DNA of 64,000 nucleotides. It comes from Mucilaginibacter agri (GTDB lineage: Bacteria; Bacteroidota; Bacteroidia; Sphingobacteriales; Sphingobacteriaceae). This document shows, piece after piece, positions 18,274-27,465 of this stretch. The position numbers and the translations under genes are program-made. How positions within the stretch are numbered: position 1 is the stretch's first letter; the number at the start of each line of letters is the position of its first letter. The notes under the pieces were generated by a model. That model saw only the letters and a program-made list of their open reading frames with translations. It had not been told where the DNA came from and did no database searches. The stretch is taken from NCBI RefSeq assembly GCF_009928685.1, contig NZ_WWEO01000039.1, positions 238,911 to 302,910 of the forward strand. The letters are read 5' to 3'.

Positions 18274-19041
18274 ATGGTATTAACCGATACGCATACCCAC
18301 TTTTATTACGAAACAGATGCTGCCAAGCAAGCCGAAATGCTGCAACGCTGTTTAGATAACCAGATCTCCCGACTGTTTTTACCCAATGTTGATGCTACTT
18401 CGGTTGGATTGATGTTTAACCTGGTTGACCGCTGGCCTGAAAATTTCTTTCCGATGCTAGGGATTCATCCCTGCGACGTAAAGGAAAACTGGGAGGCGGA
18501 GTTAGCGCAGATTAAGGCATTAGGGGTTGGACGTAAAATTTACGCCATTGGTGAAATTGGGATAGACTTGTATTGGGATAAAACCTTTTTGCCGCAGCAA
18601 TTACAAGCCTTTGAACAACAGATTAATTGGGCAAAGGAATTAAACCTGCCCATCGTGATCCATTGCCGCGATGCTTTTGATGAAACTTACGAAGTGTTGC
18701 AACGCTTAAATGACGATAAACTTCGTGGTATATTCCACTGCTTCTCCGGAACGGTTGAGCAAGCGCAGCAAATTATAGACCTGGGCTTTTACCTCGGAAT
18801 AGGTGGGGTAGTAACCTACAAAAATGCGGGACTTGATAAAGTTGTGCAGCAAATTGATCTGAAACACCTCGTTTTAGAAACAGACTCGCCGTATCTTACA
18901 CCCGTACCATTTAGAGGAAAACCTAACGAAAGTTCTTACCTGCGATACGTGGCCGAAAAAATTGCCGACCTGCACCAGGTAGATGTTGCCGAAGTGGCCC
19001 GTGTTACTACTGAGAACTCGAAAAGCATATTTGCGATATAA
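18274..19041 (+). CDS. tatD: TatD-family metal-dependent hydrolase
   Basis: 255-residue TIM-barrel deoxyribonuclease. Metal ligands are visible in DTHTHFYYE, GEIGIDLYWD, VIHCRDAFDE, GIFHCFSG and the C-terminal ETDSPYLTP. Length and motif spacing are those of TatD/YcfH. It is 50 bases ahead of ansA on the same strand. Confidence 0.93.
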   Translation: MVLTDTHTHFYYETDAAKQAEMLQRCLDNQISRLFLPNVDATSVGLMFNLVDRWPENFFPMLGIHPCDVKENWEAELAQIKALGVGRKIYAIGEIGIDLYWDKTFLPQQLQAFEQQINWAKELNLPIVIHCRDAFDETYEVLQRLNDDKLRGIFHCFSGTVEQAQQIIDLGFYLGIGGVVTYKNAGLDKVVQQIDLKHLVLETDSPYLTPVPFRGKPNESSYLRYVAEKIADLHQVDVAEVARVTTENSKSIFAI

Positions 19042-19091
19042 TGTGCTTTGTTGACTTAATTTTTTAATTTTATCGCCAAACCTGATAATAC

Positions 19092-20111
19092 ATGTGCCAG
19101 ATACTGATCATTTATACCGGAGGGACAATAGGTATGATGAGCGATCCCAAAACAAAAGTGCTGAGGCCTATTAACTTTGAGCAAATCATGGATAATGTGC
19201 CCGAGTTGGAACGATTGAACTGTCGGATCAAGGTGCATTCTTTTGATGAAGTTATCGATTCGTCCAATATGAATCCAGCCATCTGGAGTAAGCTTGCCGG
19301 GCTTATACAAGATAATTACGACGATGTAGACGGTTTTGTGATCCTGCACGGGTCAGATACGATGGCCTTCTCTGCATCGGCATTAAGCTTTATGCTCGAG
19401 AATTTGGGTAAACCGGTAATCTTCACCGGTTCGCAATTACCCATCAGCGCCATCCGTACCGATGCTAAGGAAAACCTGATGACTGCCATTGAGATTGCCA
19501 AAGCAAAGAAAAATGGCGTTGCGCGCGTGCCAGAGGTTTGTATTTACTTCGATTATAAATTATTCCGCGGTAACCGCTCGTTTAAATATAACTCATCAAA
19601 GTTCGAGGCCTTCCGTTCGCCAAACTATCCGATATTGGCGGAGTCGGGCGTGCATTTGCGCTTTAGCATCAATGATATCCGTCATCCTAAGGAAGATGGC
19701 TTGATTATTCATAAAAAACTGACCAGCGAAGTTGCGGTGTTAAAACTTTACCCGGGCATTAGCCCTAAAGTGGTAGAGAACATTCTAACAGCCGACGTAG
19801 GTGGTGTGGTAATGGAAACTTTCGGCGCGGGTAATACCAGTACCGACCAATGGTTTATAGACCTGTTGAAACAAGCCATAGACAGCGGTAAAGTAATTGT
19901 TGATATTTCGCAATGTAAGGTGGGTACGGTTGAACTTGGCCGTTATGAAACCAGCAAACTGCTTAAAGACATCGGTGTTGCCAACGGTTACGACATGACT
20001 TTCGAGGCTGCCATCACCAAAACAATGTATCTCTTAGGCAACTACGACGATCCTAAACTGGTTAAAGAGTACCTGGAAACGGATTTAAGAGGTGAGTTAA
20101 CAGTATCGTAA
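19092..20111 (+). CDS. ansA: Type I (cytoplasmic) L-asparaginase
   Basis: Hydrolyses asparagine to aspartate and ammonia. 339 residues without signal peptide. The N-terminal nucleophile loop YTGGTIGMM supplies Thr12. The second catalytic motif reads LHGSDTMAFSASAL, with Ser where HGTDTM is more usual. The C-terminal half has GVVMETFGAGNTS. It starts at an ATG 50 bases after tatD. Confidence 0.93.
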   Translation: MCQILIIYTGGTIGMMSDPKTKVLRPINFEQIMDNVPELERLNCRIKVHSFDEVIDSSNMNPAIWSKLAGLIQDNYDDVDGFVILHGSDTMAFSASALSFMLENLGKPVIFTGSQLPISAIRTDAKENLMTAIEIAKAKKNGVARVPEVCIYFDYKLFRGNRSFKYNSSKFEAFRSPNYPILAESGVHLRFSINDIRHPKEDGLIIHKKLTSEVAVLKLYPGISPKVVENILTADVGGVVMETFGAGNTSTDQWFIDLLKQAIDSGKVIVDISQCKVGTVELGRYETSKLLKDIGVANGYDMTFEAAITKTMYLLGNYDDPKLVKEYLETDLRGELTVS

Positions 20112-20132
20112 AGTAGCCGATATTTACCCAGC

Positions 20133-20400
20133 CGTCATGCTGAACTTGTTTCAGCACCCCACAGGACAGATAGTGAACTATGCATTCTGCTGACTTTCAA
20201 TAACGCACAATCCGTTTCCATTCGGAAGGGTAGCGTAAGTTATGAATCGTTAGTGGATGTACTTTTTCTTTTTCCGCAAAAGAAAAAGTACCAAAAAGAA
20301 AACTAGTGGCTGCTCGATTTTCTGTTAGAGGTTGTGCTGTGGCTTATGTTGTGGTTCCCGAAAATCAAGAGGCCACATGGATTCGTTATTAAGGGTTCTT
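20133..20400. repeat. Solitary copy of the 320-base repeat family
   Basis: It begins with CGTCATGCTGAACTTG, has AGTGGATGTAC followed by a long hairpin, then GGCTGCTCGATTTTCTGTTA, CCCGAAAATCAAGAGGCCAC and an AAGGGTTCTT end. The same blocks occur in the same order in the tandem units from 63311. Its hairpin (GTACTTTTTCTTTT, loop TCCGC, perfect complement) differs in both arms from the other copies while remaining paired. No gene is seen between ansA and 20432. Confidence 0.8.
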
Positions 20401-20431
20401 CGACGACAATTACTGGTACTTATTATTCGCT

Positions 20432-21046
20432 TTAATTGTCGTTTGGGAACGCTAGCGTAGAATCTTCCTTTGGTTGCTGCGTCGTTCTTAGCAGATTTAG
20501 CGCTATTTGAGCTTCATGTGGATAATCCTTTATATTTTTTAATGCGAACTCCAGTTCCTTAGTGGTAAGGCTTTTGAATTTCTGGTTGTAAAAATTCACC
20601 ATCGTTTTTTGTTTAATCCTGACTTCATCTTCACTCGGGCCAAAACGTGCTTTGTACGTTTTGCTTATTGTCGATCTATTAATCGCGGAGTAACCTATGG
20701 CGAGTAGAAACATGCCAGGATTGATACCTATTGAATATAATAAAGGGCGCTGCATTAATTGTATGGCTGATCCTAACCAAATAGTCTCAACGGTAAAATT
20801 TAGAATATTGAAAGCGGCCAATACTAACAAGATTAAAATAGCATGTTTTACATATTTATACTTGAACAGCTTCATTAAAACAACTAGAATCCAGCTTCCA
20901 AATCCTAAATAGGTATTAAGCGACAACATAAAGTCGCTATTGAAAAATCGAAACAGTGTTTTCCCTATCAAGATGCCGATTAGGGTTAGAAATATAGCAT
21001 CGGCATATGCGGTTATTTTATTTGAGGACGTCGCTTTAGGTGGCAT
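20432..21046 (-). CDS. Hypothetical integral membrane protein
   Basis: 204 residues with four or five hydrophobic helices in the first 130 residues, then a cytosolic tail (FYNQKFKSLTTKELEFALKN and HEAQIALNLLRTTQQ) that resembles short helical motifs in other Bacteroidota membrane proteins. No family is recognised. It sits alone beside the interspersed repeat. Confidence 0.65.
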   Translation of the reverse strand: MPPKATSSNKITAYADAIFLTLIGILIGKTLFRFFNSDFMLSLNTYLGFGSWILVVLMKLFKYKYVKHAILILLVLAAFNILNFTVETIWLGSAIQLMQRPLLYSIGINPGMFLLAIGYSAINRSTISKTYKARFGPSEDEVRIKQKTMVNFYNQKFKSLTTKELEFALKNIKDYPHEAQIALNLLRTTQQPKEDSTLAFPNDN

Positions 21047-21153
21047 AGGTTGAAAGCATTACTTTCAAAATTAAAAATTAAATAGACTTTTTTGATGTGT
21101 CTCTTTTGGAGGTTGCTTCGTTATCGCTCGCAAAGACGGATTTAAAGAGTAAT

Positions 21154-22098
21154 TTACTTCTCCACCCCATTCAAAAACTTCCTCACCCCTCCGATAAAAT
21201 CCTTTGGGTTATCCTGCAATTTATGGTGCCCTGCGTTTGGTACGATAACTATTTTAGATCCTTTTACCATTTTCTGAAACTCATACATGGTTTCTGGGCG
21301 GGCTTCGTCAAATTGGCCGGCTATAAAGAGTACGGGTTGGGTGATTTGGTGGAGTTGGGGGATGCGTGTCCAGTTTTTGAGGGTACCTGTGCAAGTAAAC
21401 TCCGTTGGTCCCCACATGTAATTATACACTTGGGTGTTAAAGCCTTTTGATCCTTCGCAAATTGGCGATGGCGGTGTAACTGATTTCCTATGGTCGAGGT
21501 AGCGGGCGTAAAACGAATCTGTGGCTGCTACGTAGGAGGCTGACTGGTATTGTTTCAGGTCTTCGTATTTGTGGATGGTATCTTGTAGATACTTGGGCAT
21601 TTGGCCTAATAAAATCTGCGCATCTTTGATCCAGCGTGTTGTACCTAATAAGGGCCCGGAGAATATAACCGACTTAACTCCCACAGGTTTCCGGGTTATC
21701 ATATATTCGGCCACTATAGCTGCGCCCCACGAGCTGCCTAGAATATTGATCTCTTTTAAATTCAATGCTTTTCTTAAAGCCACAACTTCGTCTACAAAAC
21801 GCGGGAGCGTCCACAAGGTGGTATCGGTTGGGCGATCTGAAAACCCCGATCCAAGCTGATCATATAAGATTACGGGACGATCATTGCCAACCGGTGTATA
21901 TCCGGCTACATCGCCGCAACTGCGGCTACCGGGGCCACCATGCAAAACCAAGAGCGGAGTTCCATTGCCGGTACCAATTACTTTGTACCAGATACGACCT
22001 CCTTTTACCTGTACATAGCCTTCGTGCGGTTTCAACGTTTGGGCATAGCTAAGTTGGGTAATTATTAGTAAGGCGATAATCAGTATCAGGGTTCTCAT
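21154..22098 (-). CDS. Secreted proline iminopeptidase-like alpha/beta hydrolase
   Basis: 314 residues with a signal peptide ending at about residue 19 (LSYAQ). The alpha/beta-hydrolase core shows the oxyanion motif LHGGPGSRS, the nucleophile elbow GSSWGAA (Ser near 125), and late Asp (GQFDEARPE) and His (PNAGHHKLQD) positions. The layout matches the S33 prolyl aminopeptidase family. Export suggests use of peptides in the periplasm. Substrate is inferred. Confidence 0.85.
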   Translation of the reverse strand: MRTLILIIALLIITQLSYAQTLKPHEGYVQVKGGRIWYKVIGTGNGTPLLVLHGGPGSRSCGDVAGYTPVGNDRPVILYDQLGSGFSDRPTDTTLWTLPRFVDEVVALRKALNLKEINILGSSWGAAIVAEYMITRKPVGVKSVIFSGPLLGTTRWIKDAQILLGQMPKYLQDTIHKYEDLKQYQSASYVAATDSFYARYLDHRKSVTPPSPICEGSKGFNTQVYNYMWGPTEFTCTGTLKNWTRIPQLHQITQPVLFIAGQFDEARPETMYEFQKMVKGSKIVIVPNAGHHKLQDNPKDFIGGVRKFLNGVEK

Positions 22099-22145
22099 TT
22101 ACGCGTGGGTTAATCAGCATAAACCTAATGAAATTAAAACATAAC

Positions 22146-22183
22146 AAAAAAGGCCATCCCAATGATAAGCGGGATGGCCTTTC
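22146..22183 (-). terminator. Terminator of the GntR/ABC operon
   Basis: AAAGGCCATCCC and GGGATGGCCTTT form the stem. On the minus strand it is followed by TTTTTTGTTAT. It lies about 20 bases after the last gene. Confidence 0.9.
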
Positions 22184-22200
22184 CATTATTAGTGGTTAAT

Positions 22201-22944
22201 TTATTTATTCAAGCGATTTATTGATTTTCCGGATAGCATTACGAAGCTACTGTCGCTCATATTTAATTTAAAATCATCAGCATAACCGTTACGGATGTTT
22301 AGGCTGCTGTGGTCAAATACATCAGCCTTAATATGTTGAAAATTGATCTTTTTAGGGCCTTTATAATCGTCAGACATTTCGAAATTAGTAACGCACGAGT
22401 CGCGCTGTACAATGTTAAACGTATCGAAATTGTTGTTAAGCGTGTGTATAAACAGGTTTGATCTTCCGGTTAAATTAACGTTCAGATTTTTCTGTTTGAT
22501 ATCTGAAAGTATCATGGTAACATCAGAACCATCTACCGACAATAACTCCGGCGAAAATATGCGAACGAGAGAATTGCTACGCTGCCAATCTTTAACGCCG
22601 GCATCTTTAGAGGTTTCTGCCAGGCTAATGTAAAGGGTATCGTCCTTAACGTAAGCTCTAACTGTTGTGTCTTTTTTGTATTCTTTCCAATAATCTGATA
22701 CTCGTACTGCCGGCTTGTTGCTTGGCTCAAACTCAATTTGGGTTACATTGCCACCGGTCACTTTAACATGCTTAAATGGTTGAGATAAAATGGTTTTATA
22801 ATCCCAGTACTTATCGTTTTTGTCGAGTTTGTCGTACTTGTTTTTAAGGGCAAGGTTAGTGGCAAACAAGCCCACTGTAATTAATATCAGTGTAACCAGC
22901 AGTATCATGGTGCTTAGCTTTAAAGCTGTTCTTTTAAATATCAT
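22201..22944 (-). CDS. Membrane-anchored beta-strand-rich protein of the GntR/ABC operon
   Basis: 247 residues. One N-terminal transmembrane helix (about 12-34) anchors an extracytoplasmic region of short repeated beta-strands (LNVNLTGRSNLFIHTLNNNF, FKLNMSDSSFVMLSGKS), reminiscent of the GIN/DUF2807 type of beta-helix domain. It is the last gene of a four-gene operon and overlaps the regulator by four bases. No function is known; assignment to DUF2807 is tentative. Confidence 0.7.
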   Translation of the reverse strand: MIFKRTALKLSTMILLVTLILITVGLFATNLALKNKYDKLDKNDKYWDYKTILSQPFKHVKVTGGNVTQIEFEPSNKPAVRVSDYWKEYKKDTTVRAYVKDDTLYISLAETSKDAGVKDWQRSNSLVRIFSPELLSVDGSDVTMILSDIKQKNLNVNLTGRSNLFIHTLNNNFDTFNIVQRDSCVTNFEMSDDYKGPKKINFQHIKADVFDHSSLNIRNGYADDFKLNMSDSSFVMLSGKSINRLNK

Positions 22945-23324
22945 GATTGCGTTTCTTTAAAGTTTTGATTGATGAATTGATCGTAGCGCCCTTTAATATC
23001 TTCTACCGACATGTTGAGCAGGTACATATTTCTAAAAAAAACAGGCAGTTCGGTTTCTATAAACTGCTCTTTTCTAAAGGCTACTACCCGTTCGGTAGCG
23101 CCTTCTGCTGCAAAGTAGCCCACACCGCGTTTGTTAACTATAATCTCGCGCTGCTGCAAAAAGTCGTAGGCTCGCTGCACCGTGTTGGGGTTTACTTCCA
23201 TTAACACGGCCAGATCACGTATACTTAATATCTTGGTGCCCGGCGGCCAGCTTTTTAGCAGTATCTGCTCGCAGGCATACTCGGCTATTTGCAGGTATAT
23301 GGCTTGTTGTTCTCTAAATTCCAT
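22941..23324 (-). CDS. YtrA-subfamily GntR repressor
   Basis: 127 residues. An N-terminal winged helix (residues 1-75: YLQIAEYACEQILLKSWPPGTKILSIRDLAVLMEVNPNTVQRAYDFL) is followed by a short helical dimerisation tail of about 50 residues, which defines the YtrA subgroup. It lies inside an operon with an ABC ATPase and permease, the standard YtrA context. The inverted repeat at 24972-24997 is its likely operator. Confidence 0.92.
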   Translation of the reverse strand: MEFREQQAIYLQIAEYACEQILLKSWPPGTKILSIRDLAVLMEVNPNTVQRAYDFLQQREIIVNKRGVGYFAAEGATERVVAFRKEQFIETELPVFFRNMYLLNMSVEDIKGRYDQFINQNFKETQS

Positions 23325-23325
23325 G

Positions 23326-24120
23326 TTAAATTTCTTTTTCGCGCAGGCGTATGTAAACTGTTACCCATAAAATAGCAGGTATAATAAACTGGGTTAAGTT
23401 GTCGGCAAAATCCTTGATGTATTGCGGGGCATCAACCGTTCTGTAATTGTTGGTAAGCTGCAAATTGACCGACCAAAACGGATTAGCCGAGCTAAGGTTG
23501 TTAAAAAACAGACGGGCGATAAGGTAATTAGCTAAACCGATAAAGGCCATGGTAGCTAATACCGTTAATGCCGTTTTAACCAATCCCGCCCTGTTGTAAT
23601 ATAGCGAGCCCAATAGTGCAGCACCAGCAAAGTTTGCAAAAAGCATGTATGAAAATTTTGGTAACCGGCCATCGAAGGCGAATATCTGTGCCTGGCTATA
23701 AAAGAATTGATAATGCGCATCGTTTTTATTCAGGCGACTATGGTATAGGTTAATAAATGAAAAATCCATCAGGCGGTAAAATCCTAAAAAGATGATAGTA
23801 AACATTACGCCGACTATAGATATTCCGCAAAGCCACTTTTCTAAAGATGAGGCCGGAAGCATCAAATATGCCGCGCCGCTTGCGTTGGTGGTAAAATGCG
23901 CGAAAATAACGGAGGCCAATACGATGCCGCCTCCCACATATCCCCAGATAAAGGCCGTTGCATGTGCGGCTTCCCATTCTCTGAAATAGGCAAAAAACGA
24001 ATAAAAGCCTAACGAAACAAGTAACATAAGTGCCATGAGCCCTAATAATTGGGCTGGTCGTTCGAGGATGGTTTTCTTAAATAATAAGGTAAACCTGTAG
24101 AGGTCAAAAGTGTCTTTCAT
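23326..24120 (-). CDS. ABC-2-like membrane protein of the YtrA-type operon
   Basis: 264 residues with about six hydrophobic helices (residues near 25-45, 58-75, 98-118, 160-175, 190-210 and 240-255). No recognised motif, but it overlaps the ATPase gene by four bases and is followed one base later by the regulator, so it is very probably the transporter's membrane subunit. Confidence 0.75.
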   Translation of the reverse strand: MKDTFDLYRFTLLFKKTILERPAQLLGLMALMLLVSLGFYSFFAYFREWEAAHATAFIWGYVGGGIVLASVIFAHFTTNASGAAYLMLPASSLEKWLCGISIVGVMFTIIFLGFYRLMDFSFINLYHSRLNKNDAHYQFFYSQAQIFAFDGRLPKFSYMLFANFAGAALLGSLYYNRAGLVKTALTVLATMAFIGLANYLIARLFFNNLSSANPFWSVNLQLTNNYRTVDAPQYIKDFADNLTQFIIPAILWVTVYIRLREKEI

Positions 24121-24971
24121 GCTGATAAGGTTTGAGTGGTTGAAAATATCTGTTTAGCCATTTCGGGATTTTCTACAATGCCATTGAAAAGAAATTCGAG
24201 GTTTAACTTCGAGTCCTCGCCCAGGGTATTTTCCATTACTACGGCGTTACCTTGCAGAGTACGTTCTTTGTACAGCACCCTCGCACTTTCGGGTATTTCT
24301 GTTACGGTTTTAAAGCAAAGTTTATCGGTAATGTTGCCCACCGAGGCATGAAGCAACAGGTTGCCACTATCCACAATGATAATGTTATCTATCATGTTCT
24401 CCAGATCGCGTACCTGGTGGGTGGAGATCATGATCAACCTGTCTTCGTTCATTACCGATGCTATCAGTTTTCTGAACTGCGATTTAGAAGGAATGTCAAG
24501 CCCATTAGTGGGTTCGTCCATCAAAATAACATCTGTATTGCAGGCCAGCGCAAATGCAATCACAAACTTTTTCTGCTGCCCAAAGGATAGCCTGTTAAGC
24601 TTGCTGTCGGCGTCAACCTCTAGCTCACGCAGGTATTGATAAAAGCTATCGATATTGAATTTTGGATAAAAAGGAGCAAAAAGGTTTTGATACTTTTTAA
24701 TGGTTAACGGCGGTACGTACACATCTTCTGCAATGTAGTAGATGGTTTCTAAAAACGAAGGCTGCCTTTTATAAGGATGTCTGCCATTAATGGTGATGCT
24801 ACCATTAACCGGGAACAAGGTGCCCGCCATGTTTTTTAACAGGGTTGATTTACCCGCGCCGTTTTTGCCAAGCAGGCCGTAAACGCCGCCGCTTTTGAGT
24901 GATAAGTTTAGGTTTTTGTACAGCAATTTTTTGCGACTATAACCAAAGGATAAATTTTCGATCTCTATCAT
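24117..24971 (-). CDS. ABC transporter ATP-binding protein
   Basis: 284 residues from the ATG at 24971 (MIEIENLSFGY). An upstream in-frame start at 24995 would lie inside the promoter/operator and is rejected. Walker A is GLLGKNGAGKSTLLKN, the signature is LNRLSFGQQKKFVIAFAL, and Walker B is TDVILMDEPTNGLD with a switch His in MISTHQV. The C-terminal 75 residues are a small extra domain. Exporter or envelope-stress role is inferred from YtrA-type operons. Confidence 0.93.
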   Translation of the reverse strand: MIEIENLSFGYSRKKLLYKNLNLSLKSGGVYGLLGKNGAGKSTLLKNMAGTLFPVNGSITINGRHPYKRQPSFLETIYYIAEDVYVPPLTIKKYQNLFAPFYPKFNIDSFYQYLRELEVDADSKLNRLSFGQQKKFVIAFALACNTDVILMDEPTNGLDIPSKSQFRKLIASVMNEDRLIMISTHQVRDLENMIDNIIIVDSGNLLLHASVGNITDKLCFKTVTEIPESARVLYKERTLQGNAVVMENTLGEDSKLNLEFLFNGIVENPEMAKQIFSTTQTLSA

Positions 24972-24997
24972 TAGTGTATTAGTTAAATAGTACACTA
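24972..24997. promoter_or_regulatory. Predicted YtrA-type operator
   Basis: TAGTGTA (24972-24978) and TACACTA (24991-24997) are a perfect inverted repeat with a 12-base spacer. It lies between the -7 element and the ATPase start codon, so a bound repressor would block transcription. AGTGTA...TACACT is the known half-site type of YtrA regulators. Confidence 0.7.
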
Positions 24998-25028
24998 TAA
25001 ATGTAGGGCTAAAATTTACACTTCCAAA
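24998..25028 (-). promoter_or_regulatory. Promoter of the GntR/ABC operon
   Basis: On the minus strand TTTG (25028-25025) and TACATTTA (25005-24998) are 19 bases apart. The leader to the start codon is about 20 bases and is occupied by the operator. Confidence 0.6.
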
Positions 25029-25065
25029 TATTTTGTAAAATAATTTTAAATGAGGCTGTTATAAG

Positions 25066-25105
25066 CAAAAAAAGCCATCCTGAAGATTACAAGGATGGCT
25101 TTTTA
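25066..25105 (-). terminator. Terminator of the AraC-type gene
   Basis: AAAGCCATCCT and AGGATGGCTTT form a stem with a GAAGATTACA loop region. The minus strand continues with a T-run. Confidence 0.85.
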
Positions 25106-25124
25106 ATATTTAGTCGCTCGTATA

Positions 25125-26015
25125 TCAATTCAAAATCTGCTTGCGGAACTGCATCGGGCTAAGGCCCACTTCTTTTTTAAACAGCCTGGAAAAGTAAGGG
25201 AGATTATCAAATCCTAAAGAGTAGGCAGTTTCGGCAATATTATTATCCGAGCCTGTTAATATGTTTTTAGCCTCCGAGATCAAAAAAATATGGATCAGTT
25301 CCATCGCAGTTTTGCCTGTTTCCTGTTTCAGTAGATCGCTAAGGTAACGTGGAGATAAATTTAATTCTTCGGCCATAAAGTTAACTGTTGGTAGGCCCTT
25401 GTCGAGCAATTTGCCCTTTTCGAAATAGGTGGAAAGTGCGCCATTAAATTTCGACACCGTTTTGCCCGAAACTGCATTGCGGTTCATAAACTGGCGTTTA
25501 TAATACCGTTGCGAATATTTCAACATCGAATCGATATGACCTAAAATAATATCGCGGCTATATTCGTCGGGGTTGTTATTGCATTCAGCTTCTATTTTCG
25601 AATAAAGCTCCCACATGGTTTGCTCCTCTTTGGGCGAGAGATGCAATGCCTCGTTGGTTTCATACTCAAAAAAGCTGTACTTCTTTATTTCGTTATGTAA
25701 AGAGTGGCCGTTTAAATAGTCTTCATGGAAAAGTAACAGAAAGCCATCTTCCTCAAATTCCAGATCTTTCAGTTCTACTACCTGGCGTGGCTTTACAAAT
25801 GACATCGAACCAGAATCATGATCATACCTAGTACGACCGTATAAAAACATGCCCGACTTCATTTTTTTGAAGCCGATCATATAAAAATCGGAGGTGAACT
25901 CTCTATTGCCTAAACTACAGGTTTGGTTGCAACGAATAGGAGCCAATAGCGGATTTTCGGGCGGTTCGAAGCCGTTATATCTGGTAAGTTCTGTGAGGCT
26001 TTTAAAATGTTTCAT
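25125..26015 (-). CDS. AraC-family transcriptional regulator
   Basis: 296 residues. The N-terminal 180 residues have no strong motif; the C-terminal region (about 195-296) has both AraC helix-turn-helix units (VNFMAEELNLSPRYLSDLLKQ and IAETAYSLGFDNLPYFSRLFKKEVGLSPMQFRK). It lies 93 bases downstream of an SDR gene on the same strand. AraC/SDR pairs of this type are common in Bacteroidota, suggesting control of the SDR gene. Confidence 0.92.
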   Translation of the reverse strand: MKHFKSLTELTRYNGFEPPENPLLAPIRCNQTCSLGNREFTSDFYMIGFKKMKSGMFLYGRTRYDHDSGSMSFVKPRQVVELKDLEFEEDGFLLLFHEDYLNGHSLHNEIKKYSFFEYETNEALHLSPKEEQTMWELYSKIEAECNNNPDEYSRDIILGHIDSMLKYSQRYYKRQFMNRNAVSGKTVSKFNGALSTYFEKGKLLDKGLPTVNFMAEELNLSPRYLSDLLKQETGKTAMELIHIFLISEAKNILTGSDNNIAETAYSLGFDNLPYFSRLFKKEVGLSPMQFRKQILN

Positions 26016-26108
26016 GCTTTCTGGTCATTTAAAATAAAGCAGTATCAGTAATATAAAATTACTGATACTGCGCTGGTACATGGTCGTACCCTTGTAAATT
26101 TATGATGC

Positions 26109-26927
26109 TTATTTACCGTGAGCTGCGGTTGATACGTCGGCCCATTCTTCCCATTCAGCTAAGCGGCCTTCATAAACCTGTTTAACCCAAGGTAGGGCAA
26201 CTTTACCTAAAAATAAACGTAATGGAGGGTTTAGAGAATCTACCAGTTTCAACACTGCGTCTGTAGTAGCTTCAGGAATGCCGAATGAATCTTCGGTGAG
26301 CCCTGCCTGAAATGCATCTCTAACAGGTTGGTAAACATCCATAGGCGTTGTTTGAATAGCCGATGGACCGGCCCAGTCGGTAGAGAAACCATTAGGTTCA
26401 ATTAAGGTAACATTTATGCCGAAGCTTTTAACCTCCGCAGCAAGGGTCTCGCTAAAGCCTTCTACCGCAAATTTAGAGGCGTTGTATATACCAAGTATAG
26501 GTAAGGTAGCCACACCTAAAACGCTCGAAACCTGGATAATGTGACCATGTCCTTGTTCGCGCATGATCGGTAAAGCGGCCTGCGTTAACCATAGCACGCC
26601 AAATACGTTAGTTTCTATCTGGTCGCGTGCTTCTTGCTCGCTGGTTTCTTCAATAGTGCCAAATAAGCCAAAGCCTGCGTTATTGATCAACACATCTACA
26701 GAGCCAAAATGTTGTTTGGCTTTATTGATGGCAGCAAATGCTGCATCCCTGTTATTTACATCCAGCTGGATTGGTAATATCGAGTCGCCGTAGTTTTGTA
26801 CTAAGTCGTTAAGCGTGTCAAGGTTTCTGGCGGTAGCTACCACTTTATCACCACGTTTTAAAAATGCTTCTGCCCATATTTTACCAAATCCGCGTGAAGC
26901 GCCTGTTATAAAAATTGTTTGTGCCAT
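26109..26927 (-). CDS. Short-chain dehydrogenase/reductase
   Basis: 272 residues from the ATG at 26927 (MAQTIFITGASRGFG). Upstream in-frame starts lie before the promoter and are rejected. Rossmann motif TGASRGFG, NNAG (LINNAGFG) and the catalytic Ser/YxxxK (SSVLGVATLPILGIYNASK) are present. The substrate cannot be told. The neighbouring AraC gene is its probable regulator. Confidence 0.93.
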   Translation of the reverse strand: MAQTIFITGASRGFGKIWAEAFLKRGDKVVATARNLDTLNDLVQNYGDSILPIQLDVNNRDAAFAAINKAKQHFGSVDVLINNAGFGLFGTIEETSEQEARDQIETNVFGVLWLTQAALPIMREQGHGHIIQVSSVLGVATLPILGIYNASKFAVEGFSETLAAEVKSFGINVTLIEPNGFSTDWAGPSAIQTTPMDVYQPVRDAFQAGLTEDSFGIPEATTDAVLKLVDSLNPPLRLFLGKVALPWVKQVYEGRLAEWEEWADVSTAAHGK

Positions 26928-26950
26928 TGTTTTATTTGTTAATGTTAACA

Positions 26951-26958
26951 CAAAGGTA
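26951..26958 (-). promoter_or_regulatory. -7 element of the SDR gene
   Basis: On the minus strand this reads TACCTTTG (TAnnTTTG). The start codon is 23 bases downstream, which supports the ATG at 26927. Confidence 0.6.
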
Positions 26959-27108
26959 TAGGTGGCTTGGCAGCGAAATTTATACATAAGTACGGAGTGC
27001 TGATACAAATCAGCGAAGGGAGGAATAATCTGGATTTATCTGAAAAAGTAAGCTTGTTTTTCTACCAGAAAAACTCGTTAACTTTATAATTACCAAGCAA
27101 TATCAATT

Positions 27109-27465
27109 ATGCCCTATGATAAATTTTTAGCTGAACGCCTGCGTATGGCGCTTGCGCGCGTACCCAATATTGTGGTAGAAGAGCAATACAAAATGGGAGG
27201 GGTTACCTTTATGGTTAATGATATTATGTGCACCCGCGCACATCGCAGCGGCGGGATAATGCAGCGATGTCTGCCCCAGCTTACAGACGAGCTTGTTAAA
27301 AATGCCGGCGTGCAACGGATGGAGATGCGCGGTAAGCCGCTAAAAACGGGTTGGTTATTAATTAGCCCCGAAGCAGTTGATAGCGAAGCAGAATTTGAAT
27401 TTTGGTTAGACATAGCGCTGGAAGCTGGAAAGGTGGCAAAACCATCAAAGAAAAGAACCGAGTAG
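27109..27465 (+). CDS. TfoX/Sxy N-terminal domain protein
   Basis: 118-residue protein of the TfoX N-terminal family (FLAERLRMALARVPNIVVEEQYKMGG start, MCTRAHRSGG middle, GWLLISPEAVDSEAEFEFWLDIALE end). Full TfoX regulates competence in Proteobacteria, but stand-alone N-terminal domains in Bacteroidota have no established role. Divergent from the SDR gene. Confidence 0.8.
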   Translation: MPYDKFLAERLRMALARVPNIVVEEQYKMGGVTFMVNDIMCTRAHRSGGIMQRCLPQLTDELVKNAGVQRMEMRGKPLKTGWLLISPEAVDSEAEFEFWLDIALEAGKVAKPSKKRTE

